From positions 6,830,001 through 6,894,000 of the forward strand of contig NC_059551.1 in the NCBI RefSeq assembly GCF_905220415.1: DNA of 64,000 bases, given 5' to 3'. The translations under genes were made by a program, and so were the position numbers. Positions 43,574-55,054 of this stretch are shown one piece after another (positions within the stretch are counted from its first letter, which is position 1; each line of letters opens with the position of its first letter). A model generated the notes under the pieces. It was given only the letters and a program-made list of their open reading frames with translations, did no database searches and was not told the DNA's origin. Origin of the DNA: Colias croceus. Taxonomy: Eukaryota > Arthropoda > Insecta > Lepidoptera > Pieridae.

Positions 43574-46500
43574 TTATAGGATCATATTGGCGGGATCTTC
43601 CAGGTTTTCCTTGAGGGCCTTCATCCATTGCGCGCCGACCGCACCGTCGATCACTCTGTGGTCAGCTGACGCGGTGAATGTTATGAATTTCGCCAGACGG
43701 AATCTGGAAAAGAGCATAATTGTATTATTTTTTAAGTGATCACTTCTTCTAATAAGTTTCGTAACGTAAATGGTTACGTCGCCAGTCTGGCTTCCTTTTC
43801 TCTCACGCATATTATTAGATAAGTTTAAGTTCTGTAGGGCTTCCCGAGACGCTTTAATATAGTATTGATTTATAATTAAAAACATATTTAGGTTAGAAAA
43901 TTTAACTTATTTGATAAACAAAAATTTCTTCATTAAAATAAATTGATTTCAGTCGTTTTTTTTTCGCATTTATGGAAATAATTTTAAAATATGACTTAAT
44001 TTCTTTGAAAATGTATCATTTCATTCACGGAAAAGGTCTTAAACATTTATACCTCTACAATACTATGAGGAGTAACTATATAATGTACTTTCAATAATGT
44101 TTTATTTATTGAAAGATTATATAGTTACTCCTGACAATACCAGATTTAAGTAGTGGACTAAAAATTAACACGTACCCTTGTGGTTCATTCTTATCCGGGA
44201 TGACAATCTCTTGCAGGCCACCGCACGCCACTATTAGCGCCTGAGGAGGGTTGATGATGGCGTTGAACATTGTGATACCTGTAACGAAAAATATTAGTTC
44301 AAATCACGATTTTGTAAAAGGATATATAAATAAAATAAATATTTCAGGACAATTTTCACAAGACAAGACCTGATGCCCTACTAAGCTTTCGCTTGTATTA
44401 TGGAAACCGGTAATATGGTCGATAAGTTTAGTAAAGAAAAGTGTGACATGATAATTATTGGTACATAATTTATTATAAAGGTACTATCTTAGTGTGAACA
44501 TTTTTTGCGACATTCGGTATTTCTAATTTTGCACATTTGTTCACGAACATAAGACATTATTGAATTTAATAAATGAGTTACCCTCCTGCTATATAATTGA
44601 AAATTAACCTGAGAGGGGCGAGAAGCAGAGCTATCTAAGATATAGCTTAATTATTTAGTTTACTACTTTTAACCTTAGTCCTAAACAAAACTTACCATAC
44701 ATTCCAAGGTTTGACACAGTGACGGTACCACCCTGGTACTCCTGCGGTTGTAGTTTACTGTCCTTCGCTTTTTGTGCCAATTCCTTCATGTTTCTCGAAA
44801 GATCTATCACTCCACGGGAATCCGCGTTGAACAGGATGGGCGTGATCAGGCCGCTAGGTGTCGCTACCGCTACGCTCACGTCGACGTTTGAATACCTAAA
44901 TTAAATTAAAAAATACATAAGTATCAAATATGTTTATTTAATATTTGCGGTGGATTGGAATTGCTTGAATCCTTTTAAAAAGTATCAAAATTATTTATTT
45001 AATATTCTAGGTAGATTTTGAAACTGGTTGAAGCTTTTAATTTATCTTCGATCATTAAAAACAACAATATAATTAATAATCACATACATAAACGAACAGT
45101 GCACATTTGTAAATTTTGAGCACATTTGAGTGCTCAACATTTACAAATACAGACAAAAATGCTCATAAAACTACTGGGCCTATCCGAATAAAATTTTTAT
45201 GGGGCCAATTCGACACCATCCCGCATCGAAAAAAAAAAGAATCACGTAAATCGGTTCAGAAACCTCAGAGTAATCGGTGTACATACATAAAAAAAACATA
45301 CCGGCCGAATTGATAACCTCCTCCTTTTTTTGAAGTCGGTTAATAAATACAACCTTATTCGGACGTGTTAAAGTCGGATTTACAACGATAAAACCACTCA
45401 CTGTCTGATAAATGTGTCCATCCAGTGCGAGTTGGCGGTGGGCACGCGCTTGCACGCCGCAGCTACGGCTTTCACTATGAAGTCGTTCACTGATACCTAC
45501 ATCATAAATAATATTTGTACAAAAAAAAATGTAATAGTTTTTCATTAAACAAAATTCGCAGTAATCATTGTCAGAGATTTTAATTTTTTTTAAATTACAT
45601 ATTAATAAATCGTGTTCGTGGCCTTACACCATAGAAAATGTAAGAAATAAACTCTTCAGAGACAAACAAATATAGTCAGGTTGAGCACTAAGAGAAATTC
45701 TGAATTTTTTACATTTAATAATTAACCTATAACATTATATTAGTTATGGAGACATTTACATACGTAGATATCTCAATAAATAATAAAAAATCCATTTAAT
45801 TTAACCTTATTTACAAAATTTTACCCTATAAATGCCTGATTTACAACATTATCCTCACCTTAACATCCGCCTTCTCCGCTGCCAATTTATCGTTAACCAG
45901 CTTGCGCATCGCGAGCGTCTTCTCCACGTTCACGGTCACCGACAGCTGGTAGTGCGGTATCGTCTGCTTGGCGGCTGTCAGACGCTTCGCGATGGTCTCC
46001 CGCATGCCAGACAGCGGCAGGTCCGTGTAGGTCGCGCCAGACGGTGGCGGCGGGAGAACTTGTGCGGGCGCGGCCGCTGCGGCGCCTGCCAGGTCACCGC
46101 TCTTCAGCGAACCGTATATGCCAGACCCTTGGCCTGTGTGCAAGCACAGAGGTATTGTGTCATATTAAAGATAGAGCAAGTAAGCAATCAACGCGTACCT
46201 ACAAGTGTAGTCCAAAAAAAAATTGAGATTGCGGTACTATATTTACGTTCTACTCACCTCAGCGTGGCTTAGGTTTAAAAGAGAAAAGAGAATGCAAAAT
46301 CATATTATCATCAGCAGAGGGGCGGATAGGATGACACAATCTCCTTTTTAAACGTCGGATGTTTTTATTTACAGTAAGAAAATTACCTACTCTATCTATA
46401 ATACCTCTATGGATGCAAAACACGTTTGGGTATATGTCATGATGATGAATTTAAATTACAGTTATGCATTTTTGCTTCATGTAACCACATGTACAAAAGA

Positions 46501-49500
46501 TAATAATATTATGTATAACCTGTTAACAGTTACTTCATAGGATAGTTATGTGAAAATCCTTTCAGGCATTTAGGAGACCTATAACATTTTAAGACCGAAC
46601 ATAATTTTCAACTGATACTTGTAATTTACTACCAAAAAATTATACGAAAAAAATATTTATATCGCGCAATGAAAAAATATACGCACCACCCAACCGAATG
46701 TTCTTCAACTCCGCCAACCGTCTGGCCATTGGGCTCGCATAGATCCTACTATGCTGGTCAGCAGCTGGTGCCGCAGGTGCCGCAGGAGCCGGTGCCGCAC
46801 GTGCAGCTGGTGCTGCAGGTGCGGCCGGTGCAGGGGCCGCTTGTGCGGCGAGGGCGGGGGCTGCGGCCGCTATTGTATGAGAATATACGATTAAAGACAA
46901 TAAAAATGATATGGGAATATTCAGAACTACAACAAACATTTATTTGTGATCAACTGGAAGGCTAGATTCAAAGTAAAGAGTTGAGATGTTCACCCAGTTG
47001 TCAGTTTGAATTAACAAAAGGCCTATTCAGATTACTCTCTCTCTCTCTCTCTTAGGAAGTATTTTATAGGGACTCTAATCGCGTACATATCCGAGTATCG
47101 ATCTCGGATCTTTAATAGCTTTATTATTAATAATTGAATAGGCCTTAACTTAGTAAAATATGCAGTCGAATAATGTGAGCTACCTGTGAGCTAGCTTTTT
47201 AGTTGTAGTGAAAACCTTCCAGATACCATGAGTTTCGATCTATTTTTCCAATCAAAAATTTCTTACAAAATAAAATGTTATATCGTTGATAACCATTTAA
47301 TAATCCAAACAGTAGGTACATTAAGTCGATTTAAAATTAATTTACATAATATGTTATCCCTGCATGATACAATTTTAAATCCTATACAATATTTTTGTTG
47401 TTGACAGCCACATACAGCTATATCACTTTATCAATTTCTAAATAAATACCGAAGCTAAAAAACACCAATAGAAAATCATTTATTAAGAGCTAGCGCGCAA
47501 GAGCAACTTTTGTCTCCGCAACTATTTTGTCTCTCCCACCTATGGGCTAGTATGAAAGTGCGCGCACGTAGCGACGCAACTCCCCATAGAGTTGATGGGA
47601 CAGACAAAATAGTTGCGGAGACAAAAGTTGCTCTTGTGAATCACATTATAAGACATTTTTAGTACAATTATAAATAATAACCTTTAGATTTAGCAGGCGT
47701 CGGCTTCGACGGCGCTCCCGACACTGTGGGTTTTATTGTGTTAATGAGTAAAGCACACCAAGTAGCTTGTTTCAGCCTTAAAACATCAAATTTGGTTATC
47801 ATGCACAGTTAATTACTGGTACGGTAAATTTACATGTTTCGGTTTAAAATATTCCCAAAAAAAAATGGAGATTCTATTTATAAAATCTCTTGGCATTCTT
47901 TTTTTTTTTTTAAGTGAAACTTCTTCATCGGGGTTGGAAAAAAATTTAGTGTAACATTTTTCCCTTACGCGCCATCTTTTTCTTATCCCTACCACTCGTG
48001 ATTCGACGTATTTCTGTAAAGTTGCATATAGTAAATTTATTTTTTGAAAAATAGGGTCATAAAGAAGTTTCACTTCTTACGTGTGTACACTACACGTACA
48101 CATTTTTTTTGTTAAAAATTGTAACACCTCATGCAAACTTAAATAGCCACAAAAAAAACATTTCTTTTAAATTTTTCATGGATCCTTATGATTGATATCA
48201 TGTAATTGTTATGGTGTATTCCACAAAAAAAAATCTACTATTTTGCCCATTTCTGAGATTGTAACACTGACAAAGTATTATATTATTCATTAGCATAACA
48301 TCAAAATTGTACATGCATAGTTAAATAGTAAAATAACTTACAGTCTTCCTTAAAATCTTTAAATGCGGCCACATCAGCCTGGTTCTCAACTATTATACAC
48401 AACAGTTTACCAACTGGCACACCCTTGGTGCCTGCAGGGATCAGGATCTTGGCCAAATAACCTTCTTCAGGGGTCTCGAAACCCATGGTCGCTTTGTCAG
48501 TTTCAATTTCACAGAGGAGGTCACCTTAAAGTAAAAATAATTATTAATATAGTTAAAAAATAAGCTTACTCATGAAATTACAACCTTAATTGAATAGTGT
48601 TGAAAGTTAGAAATTAAATCTGTCTGTTTTAAGTGGATCAAAATTGAGGCAAAAGAGTTGGTTGCATACAAATATGTTGGATACATACAAACATACAAGT
48701 GAAATTGATAAAAGAAAAAGATTATATTTTTTTTATAAGTAGATGAATCAATCTACAATTTAGTTTTACTTGTGAGATATAGATAAGATAATTATAAGAT
48801 GTAATTCAAATATGGTAATATAATCACAATCATTATACTATTTTTAGTCTTAATTTGACCTTCATTTGACTTCCAACATAATATATTGTTTGATAGAAAC
48901 TGAATTTTTACAAATTCACTTTTACAACAACAAATGGTTGTTATTCAATACAGTAGAATCTTTTTATTATGACTACAGTTATATTGACCAACCACTTATT
49001 ATGACGTATTTATTACACAGCAAAGTTTGGTTTTCATATAAAATTCTTAATAAAAGTTGGATAAAATGACTTCATGTATAGTGACATATTGTTTAATGTG
49101 ACCAATATGTAATGAAGTGTCTGGTTATACTGACCAAAATGAATCATGTCTCAATGTGAAGGCATCTCTATTTTATTTCTCTGGATTAAATACTAACAAA
49201 AACAGGAGATTGTTTATTTTCTACAAAATGCTTTATATGACGTCCATTTATTATGATATAATAAATTGATTCCTATGTGTGAGTGCATTGCGCATGATTT
49301 TTATATCAATCATCAATCAATAAAATCAATTCATCATAAAATTTTGAAAATTATTCAACTGCATTCATGAAATAAATATTCACAATAAACAATCTATCTA
49401 CATTATTTTGATTTTGGGCATATTGGTGCATTTTTTATTAATACAAATTGTTTACATTATAATTGATAGATAAGTGGTTTCCCAAGATATGTTTATGCTG

Positions 49501-50548
49501 TATTTAAATAAATAAATCTTTATTTTTATATATATATCATTGATATTCTTAAAATTATATTATCGCAAAATCAGTCTCTACTGATAAAACAATAAAAATG
49601 ATAAGATTTCTGGTCTTATGTATATATTTTTTTACTTTTAAGCTTATTCAGCAATTACAAGTAAAACAAAAGATAATTAGATACATATAATGTATATCTA
49701 TTTTACTAGTATACAATCTTATCTTAGGGCACATATTCTGTTTTATGTACCTGGCTAATTCTCTCATATTTCTAAGCGATATTGAGCTCACAAAATTCTA
49801 TAACCGGGCCAAAGAAGATATAGTATCTTTGATATTTACTAAGTACTAGAATGAATTATTTAAAAAAAATACCTTCATTAAGTTTGTCTCCTTCCTTCTT
49901 TTCCCAGCTTACAATTGATCCACTTTCCATGGTCGGGGAGAGTGCGGGCAGATTGACCAAGTTGTGAGAAGGGAGGTCCGAGTAATGCCTTACTTGAATA
50001 CTCCATTGCTGAGGAGCAGATAACTGCTTTTGTGATGGAGATAATAATCTGAAGATTTAATAAATTGCATAATATTAAATAGGTACTAATAATTATTTGA
50101 ACAAGGTGTAATCATTTTCAGGTGTTAAGGCATCTGTGGCTTTTATCTATCTTTAATAAATTAGTAAAAGTAATAGGTTTTTCTGTATGGAGTGGTTAAA
50201 AAATTGCAAGTGCCGGCTTCCTTATCCTTACACATGTTTTCGCCAATGACACTTGCCAAGGTAAAAGTAAAACGTTTGACATTACGGTTATGCAATTCGA
50301 GTGAGCTTCGACGAGCACAATATTTGAAATGTTTAACGAATTATTGATTGATTTATGACTGAATCAGATATCGTAATGTTCAAAATAATTTTTTAATTGT
50401 CTCATAAACATATTATGATCTACACTTACTTATTGGTCTGTTTCCTTCTGGCTAATTCTGTACTAAGGCATCTCGTGACATTGCACCGAACAGCCTTTTT
50501 TACACTTTCGGCCAAAACTTGGTTTCGTACAAGGATCGTTCGCAACAT
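43574..50548 (-). CDS. DLAT: Dihydrolipoyllysine acetyltransferase, E2 of pyruvate dehydrogenase complex (500 aa, 10 exons)
   Basis: Exons in transcript order: 50430-50548, 49873-50048, 48342-48524, 47682-47723, 46690-46869, 45859-46133, 45402-45496, 44696-44895, 44176-44278 and 43574-43703; total 1,503 nt, all GT-AG with matching phases. The protein accepts acetyl groups from E1 on a lipoyl-lysine arm and passes them to CoA in the mitochondrial matrix. An Arg-rich N-terminus (MLRTILVRNQVLAESVKK) is the import signal. The lipoyl domain contains NLPALSPTMESGSIVSWEKK and the lipoylated ETDKA lysine (K109). Then come an Ala/Pro linker, the peripheral-subunit-binding domain (IYASPMARRLAELKNIRLG) and the catalytic domain ending with DHRVIDGA (H473, D477). 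Only one lipoyl domain is present, fewer than in vertebrate DLAT. The product ends DPANMIL, typical of this enzyme. Confidence 0.97.
44068..44132. repeat. 65-nt hairpin in last DLAT intron
   Basis: Arms AGGAGTAACTATATAAT and ACTTTCAATAA pair with their complements with one 3-base bulge (about 27 bp) around an 8-base loop. The size and shape would suit a miRNA precursor or a small foldback element. Both strands fold, so the strand cannot be decided. Confidence 0.6.
45171..45343. repeat. Dispersed lepidopteran repeat fragment
   Basis: It reads GTAAATCGGTTCAGAAACC, then an A-run and CATACCGGCCGAATTGATAA, and ends CCTCCTTTTTTTGAAGTCGG. This chain of motifs is a widespread lepidopteran retroelement tail. 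It is located in the DLAT intron between exons 7 and 8. Confidence 0.55.
47035..47052. repeat. (CT)9 microsatellite
   Basis: Nine uninterrupted CT units in the DLAT intron between exons 4 and 5. Confidence 0.95.
47485..47640. mobile_element. Short MITE (family A, copy 2, inverted and truncated at one end)
   Basis: The sequence matches the element at 33662-33833 in reverse orientation: AAGAGCTAGCGCGCAAGAGC at the left, a middle GTATGAAAGTGCGCGCACGT shared in reverse, and the complementary AGTTGCGGAGACAAAAGTTG arm at the right. The last 15 or so bases of the right arm are missing. It lies in a DLAT intron, 42 bp from exon 4. Confidence 0.85.
47912..48075. mobile_element. Short inverted-repeat element, AAGTGAAACTTCTT family, copy 1
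   Basis: 164 bp bounded by AAGTGAAACTTCTT and its exact complement AAGAAGTTTCACTT, 14 bp each. A related element is at 62326-62446. The interior contains AGTGTAACATTTTTCCCTTA and similar non-coding sequence. It is located in a DLAT intron. Confidence 0.7.
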
Positions 50549-50749
50549 GTTTGTTTTTTATTCTGCTGTTTCCTTGCCGTCCAGTTAATCGGGACGGTTT
50601 GTAAAGGCGAGATCGACCTTTAACAACTTGTAGGTCGAAGAAACGTTGAAACCAATATATTATAATACTCTTTGGTTGAAACTGACAAGCTGACAACTGA
50701 CACAAGGTTTGACATTGTAGCTTCGTTCCTGAAATCACCCCGAAATTAA

Positions 50750-51460
50750 GCCTGTCCCAGACAGACGCGGCCTGCGGTGGCGATCTGCTGTTGCCTTCTT
50801 GCTTGACCGTGATAACAATATACTGCCGCGGCCGCGGTGGCGGTCATTCTAACCTACAGCGGCACTGGGCACATTAGCTCTCGAGTCTCACCTGCAAGTG
50901 GACGTTAGTAATGGCCAATCGTACGAAGTTTTATTGCTTTTATTGCCCATATTTTGTTTTTAATTCTGTTGTTTTTTTAGTATTTATTTGGTCAACCAAC
51001 ATTTGTTTACAATGATTCTTTAATATAATTATTATATAACATATAGTTCTTGCGATAGGTAAAGTAACAAATAATTAGAGGTTAACACAGCATGCGCCAA
51101 TTATACAGAGCTATTTCTTAAGAGTACGTAAGAGTAGTAAGTCTTTATGTGATGTACATCATACAAAACTGGGTAATTTTGCACTGTTTGAATAAACAAC
51201 TCAGTGTTTATAGGCATAATTTCACGCGGTACACGCGGCCTGTTGCAAAAATTTACAACTGATCGCGTAATGACCGCCTCATGTCCGCGCGCTCATTCAC
51301 ACAGAAGCGGTGGCGGAGGGGGCGGGTCTTGCGGCCGCGGTAAGCCGCGCCGTGACCGCGTCCAGGCCGCGTCTGTCTATGTCGTTCCTAGAACTTTCAA
51401 GTCATCCAACTGACCGCCACCGCCACCGCCACCGCAGGCCGCGTCTGTCTGGGACACGCT
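50750..51460. mobile_element. GC-rich inverted-repeat element between TTAA sites
   Basis: The left end GCCTGTCCCAGACAGACGCG matches the complement of the right end over about 30 bp (GC(C/G)TGTCCCAGACAGACGCG, then GCCTGCGGTGGCG). TTAA stands on both outer sides (50746-50749, 51461-51464), as expected for piggyBac-type insertion, with one extra base at the right. Extra copies of the CGCGGCC/GGTGGCGG motifs lie inside both ends; the middle is AT-rich. No transposase is present. The left end is only about 200 bp upstream of the DLAT start codon. Confidence 0.7.
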
Positions 51461-52160
51461 TTAATCGCCTGTGTCATCACTTATCCAATGTTCTTTCAGC
51501 CAGGCGGAGCAGAATATTGAAGACTATATTTTATAATGATTCTAAGTACTTTTTGATTGAAGACTTCTTTATATTACATCTGTGGAAGACTTGGTCACAG
51601 AGTCAACGCAGTGTGTATGGCCGCCCTTGGTATGTATGGCCTATAAGGCCTTCAATTAATGCGCTCACAATGCGCTGATTACACTTTACACGCGTCCTAA
51701 ATTTAAAAGTCAGGATCAAGAAGCTTATATCTAATACACTGGAGATTTCGGTATGAACATTGACGTGTAACAAGAAAATATTGCCCAGTTCATGTTTTTT
51801 ATCACTTTCACACCTAACTTGGTATTGCCACTGTTAATACGAAGTTTTCCCAAGGCTACTATGTATGCTGTAATATTCTGTGCAAAAGGTTAGTTTTTGT
51901 ACATGAGTTTGTTGATAAATTGCCAACAACGTCATTCAGAAGCATTGTTGGATGAGACAATTATTATTTATGCTAAATAAACTAAGTATCTGAACCAATT
52001 ATTAAAAAGCGATACTCCCTGATTATGGGTAGTCACCATAATAAAATTGTAGCAACTCTCAACTTTGTCAATATGGCATGTGTGTCAAAAAAATTGCGTC
52101 GCTTCGAATATTTAAGTTAATATTGTTGCTTATTTAATGAATATTTTCCGAATATAAAGA

Positions 52161-52675
52161 ATGCATTGTATTGTGCAAAATTGCAGAAGTGTTTGGACAC
52201 CAAATTCTGGCATAGAATTTCACAGGCAAGTGTATATTTACGTTATTTACAATATTCCTCAATACTCCTGCATTTACCTGTTTAGAATCATTTCAATGGC
52301 AAAAATTGTCTAATTTAGCATCATTTTAGTAAGCAGTCATGTTAAATTTGTTATTTCCCTAATACTTTATCATTTTTCAACAAGTTTTCAATAAACAGAT
52401 TTAACAAGTAAGGTAACCATGATGACGAGTTTTTATGGATAGCGAAGAGAATATATTGTAATAACAATATTATGATGAAAATTTAGAACACCATTTTAAA
52501 GATTGTTACTAGTAATGAAACAACACATGACATCGGTATTGCACTCACATGTAGTTATAAGATTGTTCGTTTTTACATTGAAATTTATACTTTTTTAACT
52601 TACCTCATATTTTTTTGTTTTACGTATTTCAGCTTTCCAAAAAGTAAAATAAAAAGAAATATATGTGCCCATCAA
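52161..52675 (+). pseudogene. THAP zinc-finger N-terminal fragment, two exons
   Basis: ATG at 52161 begins MHCIVQNCRSVW, then SGIEFH. This is the CxxxC...FH start of a THAP DNA-binding domain. The exon stops at 52225 at a GC-type donor (AG|GCAAGT). A second exon from 52633, after TATTTCAG, continues FPKSKIKRNIC, giving the expected FHxFPK motif. The rest of the domain (C-x2-H, AVPTIF) is missing, and a stop follows within about 45 bp. Family known: THAP domains start P-element transposases and many animal transcription factors. Confidence 0.6.
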
Positions 52676-52677
52676 GG

Positions 52678-52959
52678 TTACTGAGGATTACGACCCAGAA
52701 AAAAATACCTTTTGAAAAATAAACTTTGTAAAGTTAGCTGAAATTTGTGCAAGGCTGCTTTAAACAGTTTTTCTTTGATGATTCTGGCTTGAAATTGACC
52801 CGTCGAAGCAACGCGTTTAAAAAGAAGATCTGAGTAGCTAACAATTTGGTAAACAGCATCTGATGCAAAACACAACTTTCCTCTATTTACAAAGGATGTT
52901 AATGCTATATATCGGTTCATATCCAAGCTTTGTAGCCAAAAGTTATTTATAACTATCAT
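52678..52959 (-). pseudogene. P-transposase-like C-terminal fragment
   Basis: A 93-codon minus-strand frame. The segment RGKLCFASDAVYQIVSYSD followed by LLFKRV resembles the GGL-x-PS-x-x-V motif near the end of P-element and THAP9-type transposases. The frame ends FFLGRNPQ. It lies tail to tail with the THAP fragment and has no catalytic residue. Confidence 0.45.
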
Positions 52960-53246
52960 TCTATACCAATTAAAATTGTATGTACCTACCTATAAAGTAT
53001 GACCATAATATTATAATATAAATACTGTTAAAAATATATGTCGTTATTATTTATAGACCATGATTTTTAGTTTTTTCTATTTTGAAAAATCCTGAATTTA
53101 CAAACCAGCGTGGTCACTCGACAGAAAGAGACAAATAACATGACTGACGTCATTGAATGTCATAGTTTCTTGTTTCAAGTTAATGGTCATAGTGCAATCT
53201 CCAGTGTATTAGAGGATATAAGCTTCTTGGTCAGGATATAAGGTAA

Positions 53247-54086
53247 ACCAGAATCTGATGGCAATTAGGGAAATCAAAATTTTGAGTGTGCAACCCTAGG
53301 GAAAATGGACTGAACGATCTTGATACTGCTTATTTTTTATTTTGTCCTCAATATCATTAGTTACATTACATAAGTGGACAATACTGTACTTAATAATGAG
53401 ATATCCACTATATTATGTAGGTACATACTTACATGTATACCTAATATACCTACAATTGTACATATTACTTTTATACAGGTAATACATATTATTATTTACA
53501 CATACCTATATTTGTATATTCATTACCAGTATGCCATGTGAAAATATCGATATAATGATAATGTAGATCAAAACTGCTTATAATTTTTTTATAAAATAAA
53601 ATAAAAATAAAATAAAACTATGTTTATTTTCGTAAGTATTATCAGATACACACATTATAAAATTGACTTGGACAGCTTGGACTTGACGAATAGCCGTATT
53701 GGAAACTCCTGTAATAAGTTTTCATAAAATTATATTCTAATCAACAAACAATATTATAGTTACCTACATATAATATTTTTTAATTTAAAGTAAGTATCAA
53801 AACGGGTAAGTCCAATTTACCAATAAAATCTTCAAAATTGAAAATTGTGATGTGTTTGACCCTTCTTCATCGAATGTTTTTCTATACACATTATAAACAA
53901 CACCTCTTGCTTGTGATCGCAGCGGCTTTTTCGACATTTTCGAAGATTTTTTAGACAAAATCCTAAAAATTATTCATCAACTGCAAAAAAGACAAATAAT
54001 TTGACAACCAATTTGATAGTTGTCAATTAAGTTGCCACATGAAAATCTTTTATTTCTTAAATATAAATATGCCATCAGATTCTGGT
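53247..54086. mobile_element. 840-bp inverted-repeat element next to the P-like relic
   Basis: A perfect 17-bp terminal inverted repeat, ACCAGAATCTGATGGCA, at both ends. It begins 10 bp after the target duplication of the P-like element. I found no clear target duplication. The interior is AT-rich and includes a short coding remnant (53797-53937, minus). Confidence 0.65.
53797..53937 (-). pseudogene. N-terminal fragment of an unidentified transposon ORF
   Basis: 46 codons starting MSKKPLRSQARGVVYNVYRK and then TFDEEGSN, before a stop. A basic start followed by an amphipathic helix is typical of the first exon of insect transposon proteins, but I cannot name the family. It is enclosed by the 17-bp inverted repeats of the 840-bp element. 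Confidence 0.4.
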
Positions 54087-54579
54087 AGACCGTTTCTTTA
54101 CCTACTGTTCTGTGTTTCTGACTGACTACAAAGATTACTTGCTCTGTGTGACTGAATCATTAGAAGCATATTGAGGAACGCATTTAGGAAGGTGTTATAA
54201 TATCGCATTTAATTAATAAAAACTTAATTAAATACTTCTATGAATTTATTTTTGGTTGCTTAGTAAGCACTCATAATTTCCATTATCTGATTTAGCTACT
54301 AAGTTAGAGGCAGTGTGATGAGAAGCTTATAATAGTAATTTTTAAATTTGCTTCTAAATTTTAAGCGAAGTGTAACAAGCGTATTAGGGTTGTTGAAGAT
54401 GATGAGGTTGAAGCATAATATAATATGTCTAGAATGCATATGGCGTGAAGCTGCGTGAAGCATTGAAGTGTTATGTTTTTTTAATTATTATTTCATCCCA
54501 TTCTAATAATTCTTTCTACTACGGAATACAACAGTGTCATAGACCATTGTTGTAAACAAGCGAAAAACATCTAACGTAT

Positions 54580-54856
54580 GGGCGTATTCAGAAAGAAAGC
54601 TTAAAACTTATAAGCGCTTATCGGCGCTTGTCAATACTGGTTCGTTCTACACAAAGGAAGCAGGTTGAAGCAGACCAAAACAAATTTTATATGGCAGCGC
54701 TCAGCGCCAACCAGCGCTTGTTGAAGCTTGTCGGAACTTGTCGGCGCCGATCAGCGCTTACCGGCGCATGTTCATATATTTTCCTGTGCAGGTTACCAGC
54801 GCTGACAAGCGCCGATAAGCGCTTATAAGTTTCAAGCTTTCTTTCTGAATACGCCC
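54580..54856. mobile_element. 277-bp MITE with TAT direct repeat
   Basis: Ends GGGCGTATTCAGAAAGAAAG and the complement CTTTCTTTCTGAATACGCCC continue inward through ACTTATAAGCGCTTATCGGCGC. TAT flanks both sides (54577-54579, 54857-54859). Inside are many repeats of GGCGCT/AGCGCC-type units. A weakly similar TATTCAGAAAGAAGCG lies alone near 58322. Confidence 0.8.
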
Positions 54857-55040
54857 TATAGAAACTAAAGAAGTCCATTTTGAATAAGATATACGTTTAA
54901 AATATTTACGTAATTCCACAAAAGCAAAAAATAATTTGAAATCTAATACAAAAATGTGTAAAACAGCTGTATATATGATCTGTGGGGTGTGCCAAACAAT
55001 GTCAAGTTGCCTTGTATGAATTGTCACTGTCACATTTGAT

Positions 55041-55054
55041 TCTCTTTTCTGTCA
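55041..55054 (+). promoter_or_regulatory. Probable 5' TOP tract / transcription start of RpL37A
   Basis: The pyrimidine run TTCTCTTTTCTG lies 30-42 bp upstream of the start codon. Ribosomal protein mRNAs typically begin at a C within such a tract. The exact start is inference. Confidence 0.5.

Larger units (their letters stand above)
51717..53229. mobile_element. P-element/THAP-type DNA transposon relic with 8-bp target duplication
   Basis: A 1,513-bp element flanked by a perfect 8-bp direct repeat GTCAGGAT (51709-51716 and 53230-53237). Its ends CAAGAAGCTTATATC and TAATACACTGGAGATT match in inverted orientation over about 45 bp, with a 3-bp difference (an extra ctc at the right) and scattered changes. 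An 8-bp duplication and a CA start are features of P elements. Inside, a THAP-type start lies on the plus strand (52161 onward) and a P-transposase-like C-terminal piece on the minus strand (52678-52959). The two coding remnants point at each other, so the element is internally rearranged and not autonomous. Confidence 0.8.

Noticed and set aside
51204..51678. Overlapping Arg/Gly-rich ORFs
   Set aside because: Shadows of the GC-rich right end of the TTAA-bounded element; no gene features.
51717..53229. THAP fragment as a host transcription factor gene
   Set aside because: It lies wholly within inverted repeats flanked by an 8-bp duplication, and the domain is incomplete.
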